DNA of 64,000 bases. Source: Terasakiispira papahanaumokuakeensis. GTDB lineage: Bacteria > Pseudomonadota > Gammaproteobacteria > Pseudomonadales > Halomonadaceae. The translations under genes and the position numbers were made by a program. Below, piece after piece: positions 33,049 through 46,140 of the stretch. Location of the stretch: contig NZ_MDTQ01000001.1 of NCBI RefSeq assembly GCF_001709345.1, positions 3,562,970-3,626,969 on the forward strand, given 5' to 3'. A model generated the notes under the pieces. It saw only the letters and a program-made list of their open reading frames with translations. It searched no databases and was not told where the DNA came from. Positions within the stretch are counted from its first letter, which is position 1. Each line of letters starts with the position of its first letter.

Positions 33049-35381
33049 CAGTGCGCCTCCTCTTTCTCTTTCGCAGAAGACAGCGCTAAGGCCTCAGGTT
33101 TTAAACAATAAATATGGTACTCACCCTCAATGACCTCGACCCCATGGTTGTCATGAGTAAAGCCAGGGAAACGTAGATCAAACGCTTCTAACGCTTTCAA
33201 ATAACGCATCACCGGGCCATCCGCATCCCCCATTGATTCCCCAGGCATCAGAACGGGAATCCCCGGCGGATAAGGCACGATCCCTGTCGCCACGACCCGT
33301 CCTGCTGTCGCCGACAAAGGTAACTGCTCCACTTCATTAGCGACCAGGTGCTCATAGGCCTGGCTAGGTGAGAGTACCGCTTGCGGTAAACTGGAAAATG
33401 CTTGGCTCATGCTTTCCGTGGAGCGCAGTGTCTGCATCGTGTGGAACATTTCATCGGCGAGATCTTTTAAGCCCATCTGCGCATAACGAGGTGAGGCTTC
33501 GCACAAAGGCGGGATCACATCAGCAATTAAACTGTTCGCATCATAATGGCGTTTAAAGGCCAACAGACTATTAATCAAAGTCCCCCACTTGCCTTTGGTG
33601 ATCCCAATCGAGAACAGGAAGAGCATGGTGAAGTCAGTGGTTTTCTCCACCACAATGCCATGATGTCCAAGATAGGCGCTGACCAAAGCCGCCGGAATCC
33701 CCTGCGACTGCAGCCCTTTCACAGGATCCATCCCGGGGGTCACAATCGAGACCTTGATCGGGTCCAGCATGCAGTAACCTTCTTCAAGATCACCAAAACC
33801 ATGCCAACGCGCATTCGGTTTTAATGTCCAACACTCGGGGGTACTGGCTAAGAGTTCAGCGGGGGCTTCATGGAATGCATAACTTTCACCACTGAGTGGA
33901 TCCGTAATCTCCGGCGGCTGCCAACCGTTAAAGAACCACTCCCCTTTATCCGCATATTCTTGGTTAAGACGCCCGATCATCTGACGGAAAGCGATCGCTT
34001 CACGAATGGATTCACCGGTGAGATATTCGCCACCCGCCCCTTCCATCATCGCGGCACTGACATCGTTCGAGGCAATGATGCTGTACTGAGGTGATGTTGA
34101 GGCATGCATCATGAACGCTTCGTTGAAACGATCATGTTCAATCGGGCTACGGCCATCACGAATATGAATCATAGAGGCTTGAGATAAAGCCGCTAATAGT
34201 TTATGTGTGGACTGAGTCGCAAACACTGTCGGCCCATCATGATCATCACCGGCCCCGCGATACATGGCATAACGATCCTGGTAGAGCGGGTTGAAACGCG
34301 CATAACCAAACCAAGCCTCATCAAAGTGCAAGCGATCGAGCGTATTATCCAGTAGTGACTCGACCCGACGCACGTTATAGCAAAGGCCATCATAGGTGGA
34401 GTTGGTAATGACCAGATGTACCGGATCTTGAGATCGCGCTTGCTGATTGAGCGGGTTATCCACAATGGATTGACGAATGGCACTAGCTTTTAAACGCTCT
34501 GGGGGAATCGGCCCGATAATCCCATAAGCGTTTCGCGAGGGCACGAGGTAAGTCGGCAGAGCGCCACTGAGAGTAATCGCGTGCTCAACGGATTTATGGC
34601 AATTACGATCACACAGTGCGACTTGATTGCGCGTCGCTGAAGCCATCATGATCACACGATTCGATGTTGAAGAACCGTTCGTCACATAGTAGGTCCGATC
34701 CGCACCAAAGACACGGGCTGCATAGCGCTCACCTTCACCAATGGGACCGCTATGATCCAGCAAAGACCCCAGCTCACCGACCGAAATCGATAAATCAGAA
34801 CGCAGCATATTTTCGCCATAAAAATCGAAAAAAGCGCGTCCGACGGGTGATTTCAGAAAAGCCGTTCCCCCAGTATGGCCTGGTGTATGCCAGGAATACT
34901 CATGCACCTGGGAGAACTTCACCAAAGATTCAAACATCGGCGGCAATAGCTGATCCAGATAGCGACGTATCGATCGATTAATACGGCCACTAATAAAGGA
35001 CGGGGTATCTTCTAGCATCCAGATAAAGTCATTCGCCATTTCCATGGCCTGACGCGGCAAATCGGCTGCCGTCTGGCGATCAGCCAAAATATAAGCGGGT
35101 ACAGCAGGGCTTTTGTTGCGCAAATGAGCTAACACCTCAAGGGCCCCATGTTCCGCCTGCTCACCGGAGAGATCCCAGTTCACCAGCACACAACAGATTG
35201 CGGCCGTAGAATCTAAAGCGGCACAAGCATCCACTGCACTGGTTGATAACAGGACACTATAGCCATGCTGTTCTAATGCTTCTTGAAGTGCTTGAGCGGC
35301 CCGTCCATAGGCACTGTCTAGACCGATATAAGGACTAGCCAATAACACACTACTTTTGATACGAGATTGGGATGATTTCAA
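33048..35381 (-). CDS. adiA: Biodegradative arginine decarboxylase
   Basis: A 777-residue fold-type I PLP decarboxylase that converts arginine to agmatine and CO2, consuming a proton. The N-terminal wing domain (residues about 10-130) is followed by HTPGHTGGTAFLKSPVGR, LCDRNCHKSVEHAI, RLHFDEAWFGYARFNPLY and the PLP lysine in ATQSTHKLLAALSQAS. The C-terminus ends FPGFTHDNHGVEVIEG. The match to AdiA is closer than to CadA or SpeC. The start is TTG at 35381 with GGAAGGAG seven bases upstream. A candidate promoter lies at 35500-35530. It is translationally coupled to adiC. No AdiY-like regulator is in the window. Confidence 0.9.
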   Translation of the reverse strand: MKSSQSRIKSSVLLASPYIGLDSAYGRAAQALQEALEQHGYSVLLSTSAVDACAALDSTAAICCVLVNWDLSGEQAEHGALEVLAHLRNKSPAVPAYILADRQTAADLPRQAMEMANDFIWMLEDTPSFISGRINRSIRRYLDQLLPPMFESLVKFSQVHEYSWHTPGHTGGTAFLKSPVGRAFFDFYGENMLRSDLSISVGELGSLLDHSGPIGEGERYAARVFGADRTYYVTNGSSTSNRVIMMASATRNQVALCDRNCHKSVEHAITLSGALPTYLVPSRNAYGIIGPIPPERLKASAIRQSIVDNPLNQQARSQDPVHLVITNSTYDGLCYNVRRVESLLDNTLDRLHFDEAWFGYARFNPLYQDRYAMYRGAGDDHDGPTVFATQSTHKLLAALSQASMIHIRDGRSPIEHDRFNEAFMMHASTSPQYSIIASNDVSAAMMEGAGGEYLTGESIREAIAFRQMIGRLNQEYADKGEWFFNGWQPPEITDPLSGESYAFHEAPAELLASTPECWTLKPNARWHGFGDLEEGYCMLDPIKVSIVTPGMDPVKGLQSQGIPAALVSAYLGHHGIVVEKTTDFTMLFLFSIGITKGKWGTLINSLLAFKRHYDANSLIADVIPPLCEASPRYAQMGLKDLADEMFHTMQTLRSTESMSQAFSSLPQAVLSPSQAYEHLVANEVEQLPLSATAGRVVATGIVPYPPGIPVLMPGESMGDADGPVMRYLKALEAFDLRFPGFTHDNHGVEVIEGEYHIYCLKPEALALSSAKEKEEAH

Positions 35382-35499
35382 GGCCTGACTCCTTCCAACG
35401 CCTAAGGGTCACCGGAGCACAACATCCCCCGGCATACACTCACTACAGCTGCGAATAGCGCGGCAGTGAGCCAATGCGTGAATGGCCTCGCTGCATTTA

Positions 35500-35530
35500 A
35501 TTATATGTTTTACACACTATTTATTAGCAA
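35500..35530 (-). promoter_or_regulatory. Candidate adiA promoter
   Basis: On the minus strand TTGCTA (35530-35525) precedes a perfect TATAAT (35505-35500) by 19 bases. The 314-bp gap 35382-35695 is otherwise AT-rich with no gene visible. Confidence 0.45.
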
Positions 35531-35695
35531 ACTATAATTGAGATCAACATTATGTGATGAGTATTTTCCCTAAGCAAATTAATTTAAGAGTCATTCCTAT
35601 CAAAACCCGATACAGCTCAATGCCTTATCAGTAAAGACTCAGTAACGTAACCCATCCCGTCACAAAGACATCATTCATTACTGACCGAGCCAGGC

Positions 35696-36136
35696 TTAAA
35701 CGCCGGGATGATCGCCTTCGATCCAAGAATAAACACCAAAATCACTGCGCCCTTCCCATCCGAGATGAGACCAAAACGCTCGACCTTCTTGATGATCTGT
35801 CAGCACAAATAAATGCGTTTTTAAGATGTCCTCTTGAGCCAAAGCCTCAATACAGGCACGTACTAAACGACGAGCAACGCCCTGACCTTGTACGGATGGG
35901 GAGACCACCAAATGCTGCAAATATCCCCGCCGACCGTCATGACCTGCCATGCAACACCCGACAAGCTGATCTTGATATTCAGCGACAAAACTCATTCCGG
36001 GATTACGCGCCAAGTATCGAGACATGGGTTCATAATCATCAGCATCACGCACACGAATCCCTGGGGTCTTTTCAAATAGGAAGAGCAGCTCAGCATGGTC
36101 TTGCATGCCCATCGTTCTAATCTTGATAGCCTGCAT
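35696..36136 (-). CDS. GNAT-family N-acetyltransferase
   Basis: A 146-residue single-domain GNAT protein. The acetyl-CoA-binding motif A is QHLVVSPSVQGQGVARRLVRAC, and motif B is seen as AFWSHLGWEGRSDFGVYSW. The N-terminal part shows the usual IRTMGMQDHAELLFLF. It resembles YpeA-like acetyltransferases, but the substrate is unknown. It stands alone with parS site 3 just upstream. Its length is normal for the family. Confidence 0.85.
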   Translation of the reverse strand: MQAIKIRTMGMQDHAELLFLFEKTPGIRVRDADDYEPMSRYLARNPGMSFVAEYQDQLVGCCMAGHDGRRGYLQHLVVSPSVQGQGVARRLVRACIEALAQEDILKTHLFVLTDHQEGRAFWSHLGWEGRSDFGVYSWIEGDHPGV

Positions 36137-36208
36137 TCAATTACGCCCCTCAATAGTAATCGTACTGCCCATATTGAATCCTCAAAGTCGATGAAACCCC
36201 ATAACCCA

Positions 36209-36224
36209 TGTTCCACGTGGAACA
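36209..36224. promoter_or_regulatory. parS site 3
   Basis: TGTTCCACGTGGAACA, identical to site 2. It lies in the intergenic region between the acetyltransferase and lpxO. Confidence 0.92.
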
Positions 36225-36365
36225 CGCGTAAGCGATTTGGCATTAGACGCCAATACCCAAGTCGCAATCAGTCTCACACAACGGCACCATGAAAGCGTAA
36301 AATCAACGCTTAGCATGCCACTGACTGTCCATCGATAACTATTCCGATCATAACTGAGGTGCTTG

Positions 36366-37265
36366 ATGGGTCTATATATTCTATTGATCTTTATCAGTTG
36401 CGCATTTTATGTGCAGCATCGGGGGCGAGTGCAGCACCACAAACTCAGTCGCAAGCTCACCGACCACGCCAATGTCCTGGCCCCGCTGAACTGCTTGTAT
36501 TACGCCTTTTCCAAAATACCGAACCACCCCTTTATCGACACGAACCAATTTCCAGAACTCTCCCCACTCCAGGCTCAATGGCAAACCATTCGTGATGAAG
36601 CCTTGGCACTTCATCAAGGCGCCAACATCAAAGCCTCTGATGACCTCGATGACCTCGGCTTTAACTCCTTTTTTAAAACAGGCTGGAAACGTTATTACCT
36701 GAAGTGGTATGGCGCAGACTTAAACTCAGCCCAAATCACTTGCCCAAAGACACTCGCCTTGCTCAACACCTTGCCCAATGTCAAAGGCGCCATGTTCGCC
36801 ATGCTGCCCCCAGGCGCACGCTTGGTCAGACATCGAGATCCTTATGCAGGCTCACTGCGTTATCACCTTGGGCTTCAAACACCAGAATCCGATGATTGTT
36901 TTATCGAAGTCGATGGTGAGCGCTACAGTTGGCGGAACGGCGAAGCCGTGATGTTTGATGAGACTTATATTCACTATGCAGAAAACAAAACGGATCAGGA
37001 TCGCATCGTACTATTTCTGGATATCGAGCGCCCGCTAAAAGCAGACTTTGTCACCACCCTCAATCGCCTCTTCTCCAAAACCATCATGGCAGCCTCGGCG
37101 ACTAAAAATGTTGAAGGTGATAAGGTCGGGGCCTTAAACAAAGTCTTTGCTAACGTCTATCAAGTCAGGCAATGGGGAAAGCGAATTAAGGCTTACAATA
37201 AAACGCTGTATTACGTTCTCCAATATGGTCTCTACCTGCTCTTAATCTATTGGATTTTCTTTTAA
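36366..37265 (+). CDS. lpxO: Lipid A hydroxylase LpxO
   Basis: A 299-residue Fe(II)/2-oxoglutarate dioxygenase that adds a 2-hydroxyl to an acyl chain of lipid A. Hydrophobic ends (GLYILLIFISCAFYV at the start and YVLQYGLYLLLIYWIFF at the end) anchor it to the inner membrane. The aspartyl/asparaginyl hydroxylase core shows PPGARLVRHRDPYAGSLRYH with the metal ligand pair HxD, and DETYIHYAENKT with the distal His. GAGG lies six bases before the ATG at 36366; a TTG one codon earlier is less likely. Lipid A 2-hydroxylation is linked to resistance to antimicrobial peptides. Confidence 0.9.
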   Translation: MGLYILLIFISCAFYVQHRGRVQHHKLSRKLTDHANVLAPLNCLYYAFSKIPNHPFIDTNQFPELSPLQAQWQTIRDEALALHQGANIKASDDLDDLGFNSFFKTGWKRYYLKWYGADLNSAQITCPKTLALLNTLPNVKGAMFAMLPPGARLVRHRDPYAGSLRYHLGLQTPESDDCFIEVDGERYSWRNGEAVMFDETYIHYAENKTDQDRIVLFLDIERPLKADFVTTLNRLFSKTIMAASATKNVEGDKVGALNKVFANVYQVRQWGKRIKAYNKTLYYVLQYGLYLLLIYWIFF

Positions 37266-37337
37266 CCCACTCACCCGTTCAGATAAGGCATCACTCACGC
37301 CGGATCAGCCGGGACACACTCTTTTATCGGTATAATC

Positions 37338-38528
37338 ATGTTTAGGAAGGATTTTCTGCTCATTTGCAGTCACCTGTTTGTACTCTTTTTGGTACAAACC
37401 ATGCTCGTTGTGACCATTCCATTGGCCGCTGCACGTTTAGGGGCTTCGCCAGTGGTACTGGGTGCCTTATTAAGCCTGCCTTATGTACTCCCGCTACTGA
37501 TTGCGATCCCTTTTGGCGCCTGGGTAACGCGCCATGGCAGCACCTTGGGTCTGCGGTTGGGGGCAACAGGATTTATTGCAGGAGCGGGCTGTATCCTACT
37601 ACTACCTGATTATTACGGCCTGATCACCGGGCAAATGTTGATTGGTTTATCACAGTTGATGACGGTCATCGCTGGACAGACCGCCATCTCTAACCTGGGC
37701 ACGGGAAAAATACTCGAACGATACTTCGCCTGGTATGCGACCTACTGCTCAATTGGACAAATGATTGGCCCCCTGATTGCCGGGGCCTTGATTGACCACT
37801 GGGGCGGGCCGGACACATCCTTTATCGCCATTTTCATCCTGACACTGGCAATGGCGATCGCCTATAAACTGCCACGTGATATCCCCGCCGGAGCGGATAA
37901 AAACAAGTTGGATCCGAAATTACTGGGCTACCAAGCCCAGATCCAGCTGGTGAAAAGTAACCGCCATGTACAGCTCTCGATCATGGTCTCCGTTGCCGCC
38001 ATGTTGGCCCTGGGTGCCCATGGCAGCTTCTTACCGGTTTACTTGGAAACATTGGATTTCCCTGCCACGACGATCGGCCTTTTGATCAGCCTGCGAGCCC
38101 TCAGTGCCGTCGCCATACGTCCTTTCACTAGCCAATTGGTGAAATTGGCTCGGGGTCGCTACCGCACCATGAGTTTGACGATTCTCTTTATGGCCGCCGG
38201 TATGATTCCGTTAGGCTTTACCGAAAACCTATGGGCCTTGGCGATACTCACTATCCTGGTTGGCATGGGCACCGGCATCTCACAGCCCCTTTCAATGGTG
38301 GTATTAGCCGATGCTGTCTCCAAGGCACAAAAATCCAGCGCGATTGCGGTACGCTTGATGGCGAACCGCAGTATGCAATTTATGGCACCATTACTATTGG
38401 GATTACTGGTTGAATTCAGCCAATTTTCCATGGCTTATCTCATTGGTGGCATCATCGTGCTGCTTCACTTACTGTTTTTTCTTCACCCGCCCCAGGAATC
38501 GGATCAACCCACAGCCAAAAGCGACTAG
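37338..38528 (+). CDS. MFS transporter
   Basis: A 396-residue major facilitator with 12 predicted membrane segments. Motif A-like sequence appears in the loop after TM2 (FGAWVTRHGSTLGLRLGA), and a second half begins near residue 215 (HVQLSIMVSVAAMLALGAHGSFLPVYLE). The substrate is unknown. TATAAT lies at 37331-37336, directly before the ATG, and an AGGAAGGA lies just inside the frame, so the real start may be further in. Its stop overlaps the stop of the convergent SDR gene. It may share regulation with the SDR and HxlR pair, but no direct evidence is seen. Confidence 0.8.
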   Translation: MFRKDFLLICSHLFVLFLVQTMLVVTIPLAAARLGASPVVLGALLSLPYVLPLLIAIPFGAWVTRHGSTLGLRLGATGFIAGAGCILLLPDYYGLITGQMLIGLSQLMTVIAGQTAISNLGTGKILERYFAWYATYCSIGQMIGPLIAGALIDHWGGPDTSFIAIFILTLAMAIAYKLPRDIPAGADKNKLDPKLLGYQAQIQLVKSNRHVQLSIMVSVAAMLALGAHGSFLPVYLETLDFPATTIGLLISLRALSAVAIRPFTSQLVKLARGRYRTMSLTILFMAAGMIPLGFTENLWALAILTILVGMGTGISQPLSMVVLADAVSKAQKSSAIAVRLMANRSMQFMAPLLLGLLVEFSQFSMAYLIGGIIVLLHLLFFLHPPQESDQPTAKSD

Positions 38529-39277
38529 CGACTGGCCACACCGCCATCCACCAACAGCTCAGTCCCCACAGTAAAACGAGACTCATCCGATCCCAGATAA
38601 ACAGCCGCCTTGGCTAACTCCCAAGGTGAGCCCATCCGCCCGATCGGCACGAGCTGTTGAATTTCCGCTTGAAGGGCTGTCAGGGCCTCATTAGAAAGCC
38701 CCAGTTTATTGAGGGCTTCCGTCTGCGTCGGCCCAGGGCTCAACACATTCACTCGAATCCCCCGATCTTTCAGCTCAATCGACAAGGTTTTAGCTAAAGA
38801 CAGCAACGCCGCTTTACTGGCGGCATAGACACTACTTTGCGGCAAACCAATATGGGCGCTGGTCGAGCCACACAAAATCACCGACGTCGATGCTGTCATC
38901 AGCGGAAGTAACGTCTGAATCCAGAAGAAAGGCCCTTTTAAGTTCACCGCCATCAACTGATCCCACTCCGCTTCACACCACTCAGCCAAAGGCTGATGCG
39001 TCACATCCCCGGCATTGGCATACACAATATCCAGCTGAGGCCACAGTGACGCAAGCTGCGCCTTCACCTGCTGAGCACTGTTTAAACAACCGGCATCACT
39101 TTGAATCGTCACTAGCTCAGGCCCCAATGTCTTTTGGGCCCACTGCAGTCGCGCTGAATCTCGCCCGGTAATGGCCACCTGTGCCCCTTCAGCCAAAAAT
39201 TGCCGAGCCGTTTCTAAGCCAATCCCACTACTGCCACCTGTGATCAATGCATACTTACCCGCCAAACGTCCCATCAT
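38525..39277 (-). CDS. Short-chain dehydrogenase/reductase
   Basis: A 250-residue classical SDR. The NAD(P) loop is ALITGGSSGIGLETA, the structural motif is VYANAG (NAG), and the catalytic pair is in SVYAASKAALLSLA. Ser of the triad is in ILCGSTSAHIG. The substrate is unknown. Two consecutive ATGs are present (39277 and 39274); AAGGG lies just upstream, so the second may be used. It is divergent from an HxlR regulator across a 98-bp gap holding an 8-bp inverted repeat, which strongly suggests that HxlR controls it. Confidence 0.87.
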   Translation of the reverse strand: MMGRLAGKYALITGGSSGIGLETARQFLAEGAQVAITGRDSARLQWAQKTLGPELVTIQSDAGCLNSAQQVKAQLASLWPQLDIVYANAGDVTHQPLAEWCEAEWDQLMAVNLKGPFFWIQTLLPLMTASTSVILCGSTSAHIGLPQSSVYAASKAALLSLAKTLSIELKDRGIRVNVLSPGPTQTEALNKLGLSNEALTALQAEIQQLVPIGRMGSPWELAKAAVYLGSDESRFTVGTELLVDGGVASR

Positions 39278-39319
39278 TCACCCTTTGACCAATCATTTGA
39301 AAATGTATTCTTGATCAAA

Positions 39320-39356
39320 TAGTATCTTTTAGGAAGTAGACACCTTTTAGATACTA
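39320..39356. promoter_or_regulatory. Candidate HxlR operator
   Basis: TAGTATCT (39320-39327) and AGATACTA (39349-39356) form a perfect 8-bp inverted repeat with a 21-base gap. It sits midway between the SDR and HxlR starts, as expected for an HxlR-type repressor site. Confidence 0.65.
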
Positions 39357-39375
39357 AAGAGGCTTTTACACCCTA

Positions 39376-39723
39376 ATGCGCCCCTCCTCAGACACCGCCC
39401 AAGACCCCTGCCCCATGGTGAGCTTTGTCCAAATCATCTCGGGCAAATGGGCCATCCCCATCCTCTATCGCCTAATCGTCACCGCCAACCCCATTCGCTT
39501 CAGCGAATTACAACGGGCCGTACACCCCATTACCCAAAAAGAACTGACCAAACAACTGAGGTTGTTTGAACAACGCCACCTCGTTACACGCCGGGTTTAT
39601 CCAGAAGTCCCCCCTCGTGTGGAATACCAAATCACCCCCTTGGGCCAATCCCTTAAACCTACACTCGACTCACTCGCCGACTGGATGCGACAACACCAGC
39701 ATGACCTCACTACCGATGACTGA
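39376..39723 (+). CDS. HxlR-family transcriptional regulator
   Basis: A 115-residue winged-helix regulator of the HxlR family. It starts with the usual CPMVSFVQIISGKWAIPILY, has the recognition-helix region FSELQRAVHPITQKELTKQL, and ends in the wing VYPEVPPRVEYQITPLG. The single N-terminal Cys (about residue 12) is the position used for redox or aldehyde sensing in YodB/HypR relatives. It is divergent from the SDR gene and probably represses it in response to an electrophile or substrate. A terminator follows. Confidence 0.9.
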   Translation: MRPSSDTAQDPCPMVSFVQIISGKWAIPILYRLIVTANPIRFSELQRAVHPITQKELTKQLRLFEQRHLVTRRVYPEVPPRVEYQITPLGQSLKPTLDSLADWMRQHQHDLTTDD

Positions 39724-39725
39724 AC

Positions 39726-39756
39726 GAAAAAAAGCAGCCACAAAGGGCTGCTTTTT
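39726..39756 (+). terminator. hxlR-type gene terminator
   Basis: AAAAAGCAGCC, loop ACAAAG, GGCTGCTTTTT. T-runs on both strands allow action on convergent gyrB too. Confidence 0.9.
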
Positions 39757-39824
39757 GTTCGGGCTCTGGATAACCAGTTAGCACACGTCAGATCACGCTA
39801 GATGAGATCCAACAGACACACCGA

Positions 39825-43362
<3,538 letters not shown>

Positions 43363-43477
43363 CGGATCAACCGCTCATACGATAAGCCTTTTTGCGCGAC
43401 CCCTAATACCCGCGCAAAAAGGCTTCCCAATGGAAGCCTTCTGCCATACATGATGAGCAACACGTAAAACGGCAAAC

Positions 43478-44590
43478 TCAAAGCCGCATCGGCATCACAA
43501 CATAGAGGGCATCGGGTTGCTCAGCCGCTTCAATCAAAGCACTGCTATTGGCATCGAACAATGTCATCACGACCTGCTCTGAAACCCCCATATTGTCCAG
43601 AACATCTTTGAGATAAGTGAAGTTAAAGCCCATCTCCAGTGAGTCACCTTCATATGACACGGGCAACGACTCTTCAGCTTCTTCATGCTCCGGGTTATTC
43701 GCCATCACCGTGACTTGGCCGGATTGCAACAACAAGCGAATTCCGCGATATTTCTCGTTAGAGAGAATCGCGGTACGGTTGAGGACTTCTCGCAATGGCA
43801 TGCGATCGCAGATAACCCGCTTATTGCCATTACGGGGAATCACTCGATCATAATCTGGAAATTGACCTTCGACTTGTTTGGAGGTGAAAACATAGCCCTC
43901 GGTACGCAGCTGCACATGGTTTTCACCAAACACCAACGTCGTGGGTGCATCGCTGTCATCGGCTAACAGCTTTTGCAGCTCGCCAATACCTTTATTGGGG
44001 ATAATCATGCGCGTACGTGGCAAATCTGCCGGCGCTTCCACTGTCGCATCGGATAGTGCCAGTCGGTGGCCATCGGTCGCGACAGTACGTAAACGCCCCG
44101 CCTCTAGCTCAAACAGCATGCCGTTCAGGTAATAGCGAACATCTTGAAAGCCCATGGCAAATGCAACACGGTCAATCACCCGGCGCAGTACCTGTTGAGG
44201 CAGCGTGATTTCTTGTTTCACACTGCCGGCTTCAATAAAAGGAAATTCCTGCGCGGGCAGTGTTGTCAGCGTAAATCGACTGGCCCCAGATCGGACGACC
44301 ATTCGGTTCTCTTCCAAGCTGAACTCGATATGCGTGCCCTTGGGCAGGGATTTACAAATATCGGTCAACTTACGAGCGGGGACCGTCACACGTCCGGGGA
44401 CTTCCAGCGATTCCAGCGCTAATGCCGCCTTCATTTCCACTTCCAAATCCAGCCCCGTCAGGGTCAAGGTGCCATTCTCAGCCACCAGCTGCATATGGGT
44501 CAGAATTGGTAATGTTGAACGTCGCTCAATGGCGTTATTCACCAATGACATAGGACGAATCAACTGTTCACGGGCTACAGTAAATTTCAT
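43478..44590 (-). CDS. dnaN: DNA polymerase III sliding clamp (beta)
   Basis: A 370-residue beta clamp with three repeated domains. It begins MKFTVAREQLIRPMSLVNN, includes LPILTHMQLVAENG and FTLTTLPAQEFP, and ends ALYVVMPMRL, the conserved clamp end. The ring dimer tethers Pol III and repair polymerases to DNA. It lies 35 bases downstream of dnaA, in the same operon. Confidence 0.97.
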   Translation of the reverse strand: MKFTVAREQLIRPMSLVNNAIERRSTLPILTHMQLVAENGTLTLTGLDLEVEMKAALALESLEVPGRVTVPARKLTDICKSLPKGTHIEFSLEENRMVVRSGASRFTLTTLPAQEFPFIEAGSVKQEITLPQQVLRRVIDRVAFAMGFQDVRYYLNGMLFELEAGRLRTVATDGHRLALSDATVEAPADLPRTRMIIPNKGIGELQKLLADDSDAPTTLVFGENHVQLRTEGYVFTSKQVEGQFPDYDRVIPRNGNKRVICDRMPLREVLNRTAILSNEKYRGIRLLLQSGQVTVMANNPEHEEAEESLPVSYEGDSLEMGFNFTYLKDVLDNMGVSEQVVMTLFDANSSALIEAAEQPDALYVVMPMRL

Positions 44591-44625
44591 GGGTGCAAAC
44601 CTTATCGTCGATTCAAGACAGGAGA

Positions 44626-46140
44626 TCAGCTGGTCAAATGACGCAACAGGTTTTTCCAGTCCTCACGAATATCCGCACTCTCCTCCTGCAGCTCACGAAT
44701 CTTGCGGCAGGCATGAAGTACAGTGGTATGGTCACGGCCACCAAAAGCATCACCAATTTCAGGTAAAGAGTGATTGGTAAGCTCTTTCGCCAGTGCCATA
44801 GCCATTTGCCGAGGGCGGGCAACTGATCGAGAACGGCGTTTAGAGAGAATATCCGCGACCTTAATTTTGTAATACTCAGCAACAGTGCGTTGAATGTTAT
44901 CCACACCGACCTGTTTTTCCTGCACGGCAAACAGATCTTTCAGAGAATCACGGACCAACTCATTGGTAATCGGCATACCCTTGAAGTTGGAATCCGCAAT
45001 CACTCGATTCAACGCGCCTTCTAAATCACGCACATGAGAGCGGATCTTTTGGGCAATAAAAAAGGCGACATCTTGAGGAAGATCGACCCCGACCATATCT
45101 GCTTTTTTCATCAAAATCGCGACTCGGGTTTCCAACTCAGGCGGTTCAATCGCCACCGTCAAGCCCCAACCAAAACGCGATTTAAGTCGCTCTTCTACCC
45201 CAATCTCTTTGGGGAAGCGATCCGAAGTCAGAATAATTTGTTGGCCGCCTTCCAATAGCGCATTAAAGGTGTGGAAAAATTCTTCCTGAGAGCGATCTTT
45301 GCCGACAAAGAACTGGATGTCATCAATTAATAAAGCATCTAAGCCTCGGTAATAGCGTTTGAACTCATTAATGGCATTCAACTGCAAAGCTTTCACCATA
45401 TCTTGCACAAAGCGTTCAGAGTTCAGGTAGACCACCTTGGCATTAGGATTCTGCTTCAGGATCTGATTACCAACAGCATGCATCAAGTGAGTTTTACCCA
45501 ACCCAACACCGCCATAGATAAAGAGTGGGTTGTAAGCCCCTCCCGGATTCTCTGCGACCTGTCGCGAAGCCGCTCGAGCCAACTGGTTTGATTTACCTTC
45601 AACAAAGGTATCGAAAGTATGTTGGCCGTTTAAAGTCGAATTATGTTTAATCGCCCCTTCAACCTGAACCGGACGCTCTTCACGACTGGTTGACGGCTCT
45701 CGACTATCTCGTCCTCGAGGCTCAGTAGGTATATCAGAGGCCACGGGCTGTGCGGCCAAAGAAGGCGCAGGTTGTCCAATTTCACCAGCCATTTTATGCA
45801 TGACATCGCGATAATCTTCTGGCGCACTGGCAGAAGGTGTCGGAGAACTTGGTTCAGCCGGAGGTGCCGGTGGCGTAACCGGTGCCCGAGGCTGTCGGTT
45901 ACCCACACCGAGCTTAAGCTGAAGGGGTTGATCCCCGCCCAGCTCTTTAAGTAACTCACGAATACGCGGTGCGTATTTATCGGCAACCCACTGCATCACA
46001 AAACGGTTCGGTGCCAACAATACAAGTTGTTGACCTTCCAATTCTGCCTGCAAAGGCCTGACCCAAGTATTGAACTGCTGTTCGGGCAGTTCATCCTGCA
46101 AGTAGGCGGTACAGCGGTTCCATAGATCGACTGACGTCAC
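44626..46140 (-). CDS. dnaA: Chromosomal replication initiator DnaA
   Basis: A 504-residue initiator. Domain I covers about residues 1-75, domain II is a Pro/Ser-rich linker (about 80-165), domain III is AAA+ with Walker [17 protein letters not shown] and Walker [10 protein letters not shown], and domain IV carries the DnaA signature [15 protein letters not shown]. The start is GTG at 46140 with AGGAG seven bases upstream. DnaA boxes lie in its own upstream region (46190-46563), so it is probably autoregulated as well as acting at the origin there. Confidence 0.98.
   Translation of the reverse strand: MTSVDLWNRCTAYLQDELPEQQFNTWVRPLQAELEGQQLVLLAPNRFVMQWVADKYAPRIRELLKELGGDQPLQLKLGVGNRQPRAPVTPPAPPAEPSSPTPSASAPEDYRDVMHKMAGEIGQPAPSLAAQPVASDIPTEPRGRDSREPSTSREERPVQVEGAIKHNSTLNGQHTFDTFVEGKSNQLARAASRQVAENPGGAYNPLFIYGGVGLGKTHLMHAVGNQILKQNPNAKVVYLNSERFVQDMVKALQLNAINEFKRYYRGLDALLIDDIQFFVGKDRSQEEFFHTFNALLEGGQQIILTSDRFPKEIGVEERLKSRFGWGLTVAIEPPELETRVAILMKKADMVGVDLPQDVAFFIAQKIRSHVRDLEGALNRVIADSNFKGMPITNELVRDSLKDLFAVQEKQVGVDNIQRTVAEYYKIKVADILSKRRSRSVARPRQMAMALAKELTNHSLPEIGDAFGGRDHTTVLHACRKIRELQEESADIREDWKNLLRHLTS

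Noticed and set aside
44205..44780. Plus-strand 191-codon frame
   Set aside because: Antisense to dnaN and the dnaA 3' end; low-complexity composition.
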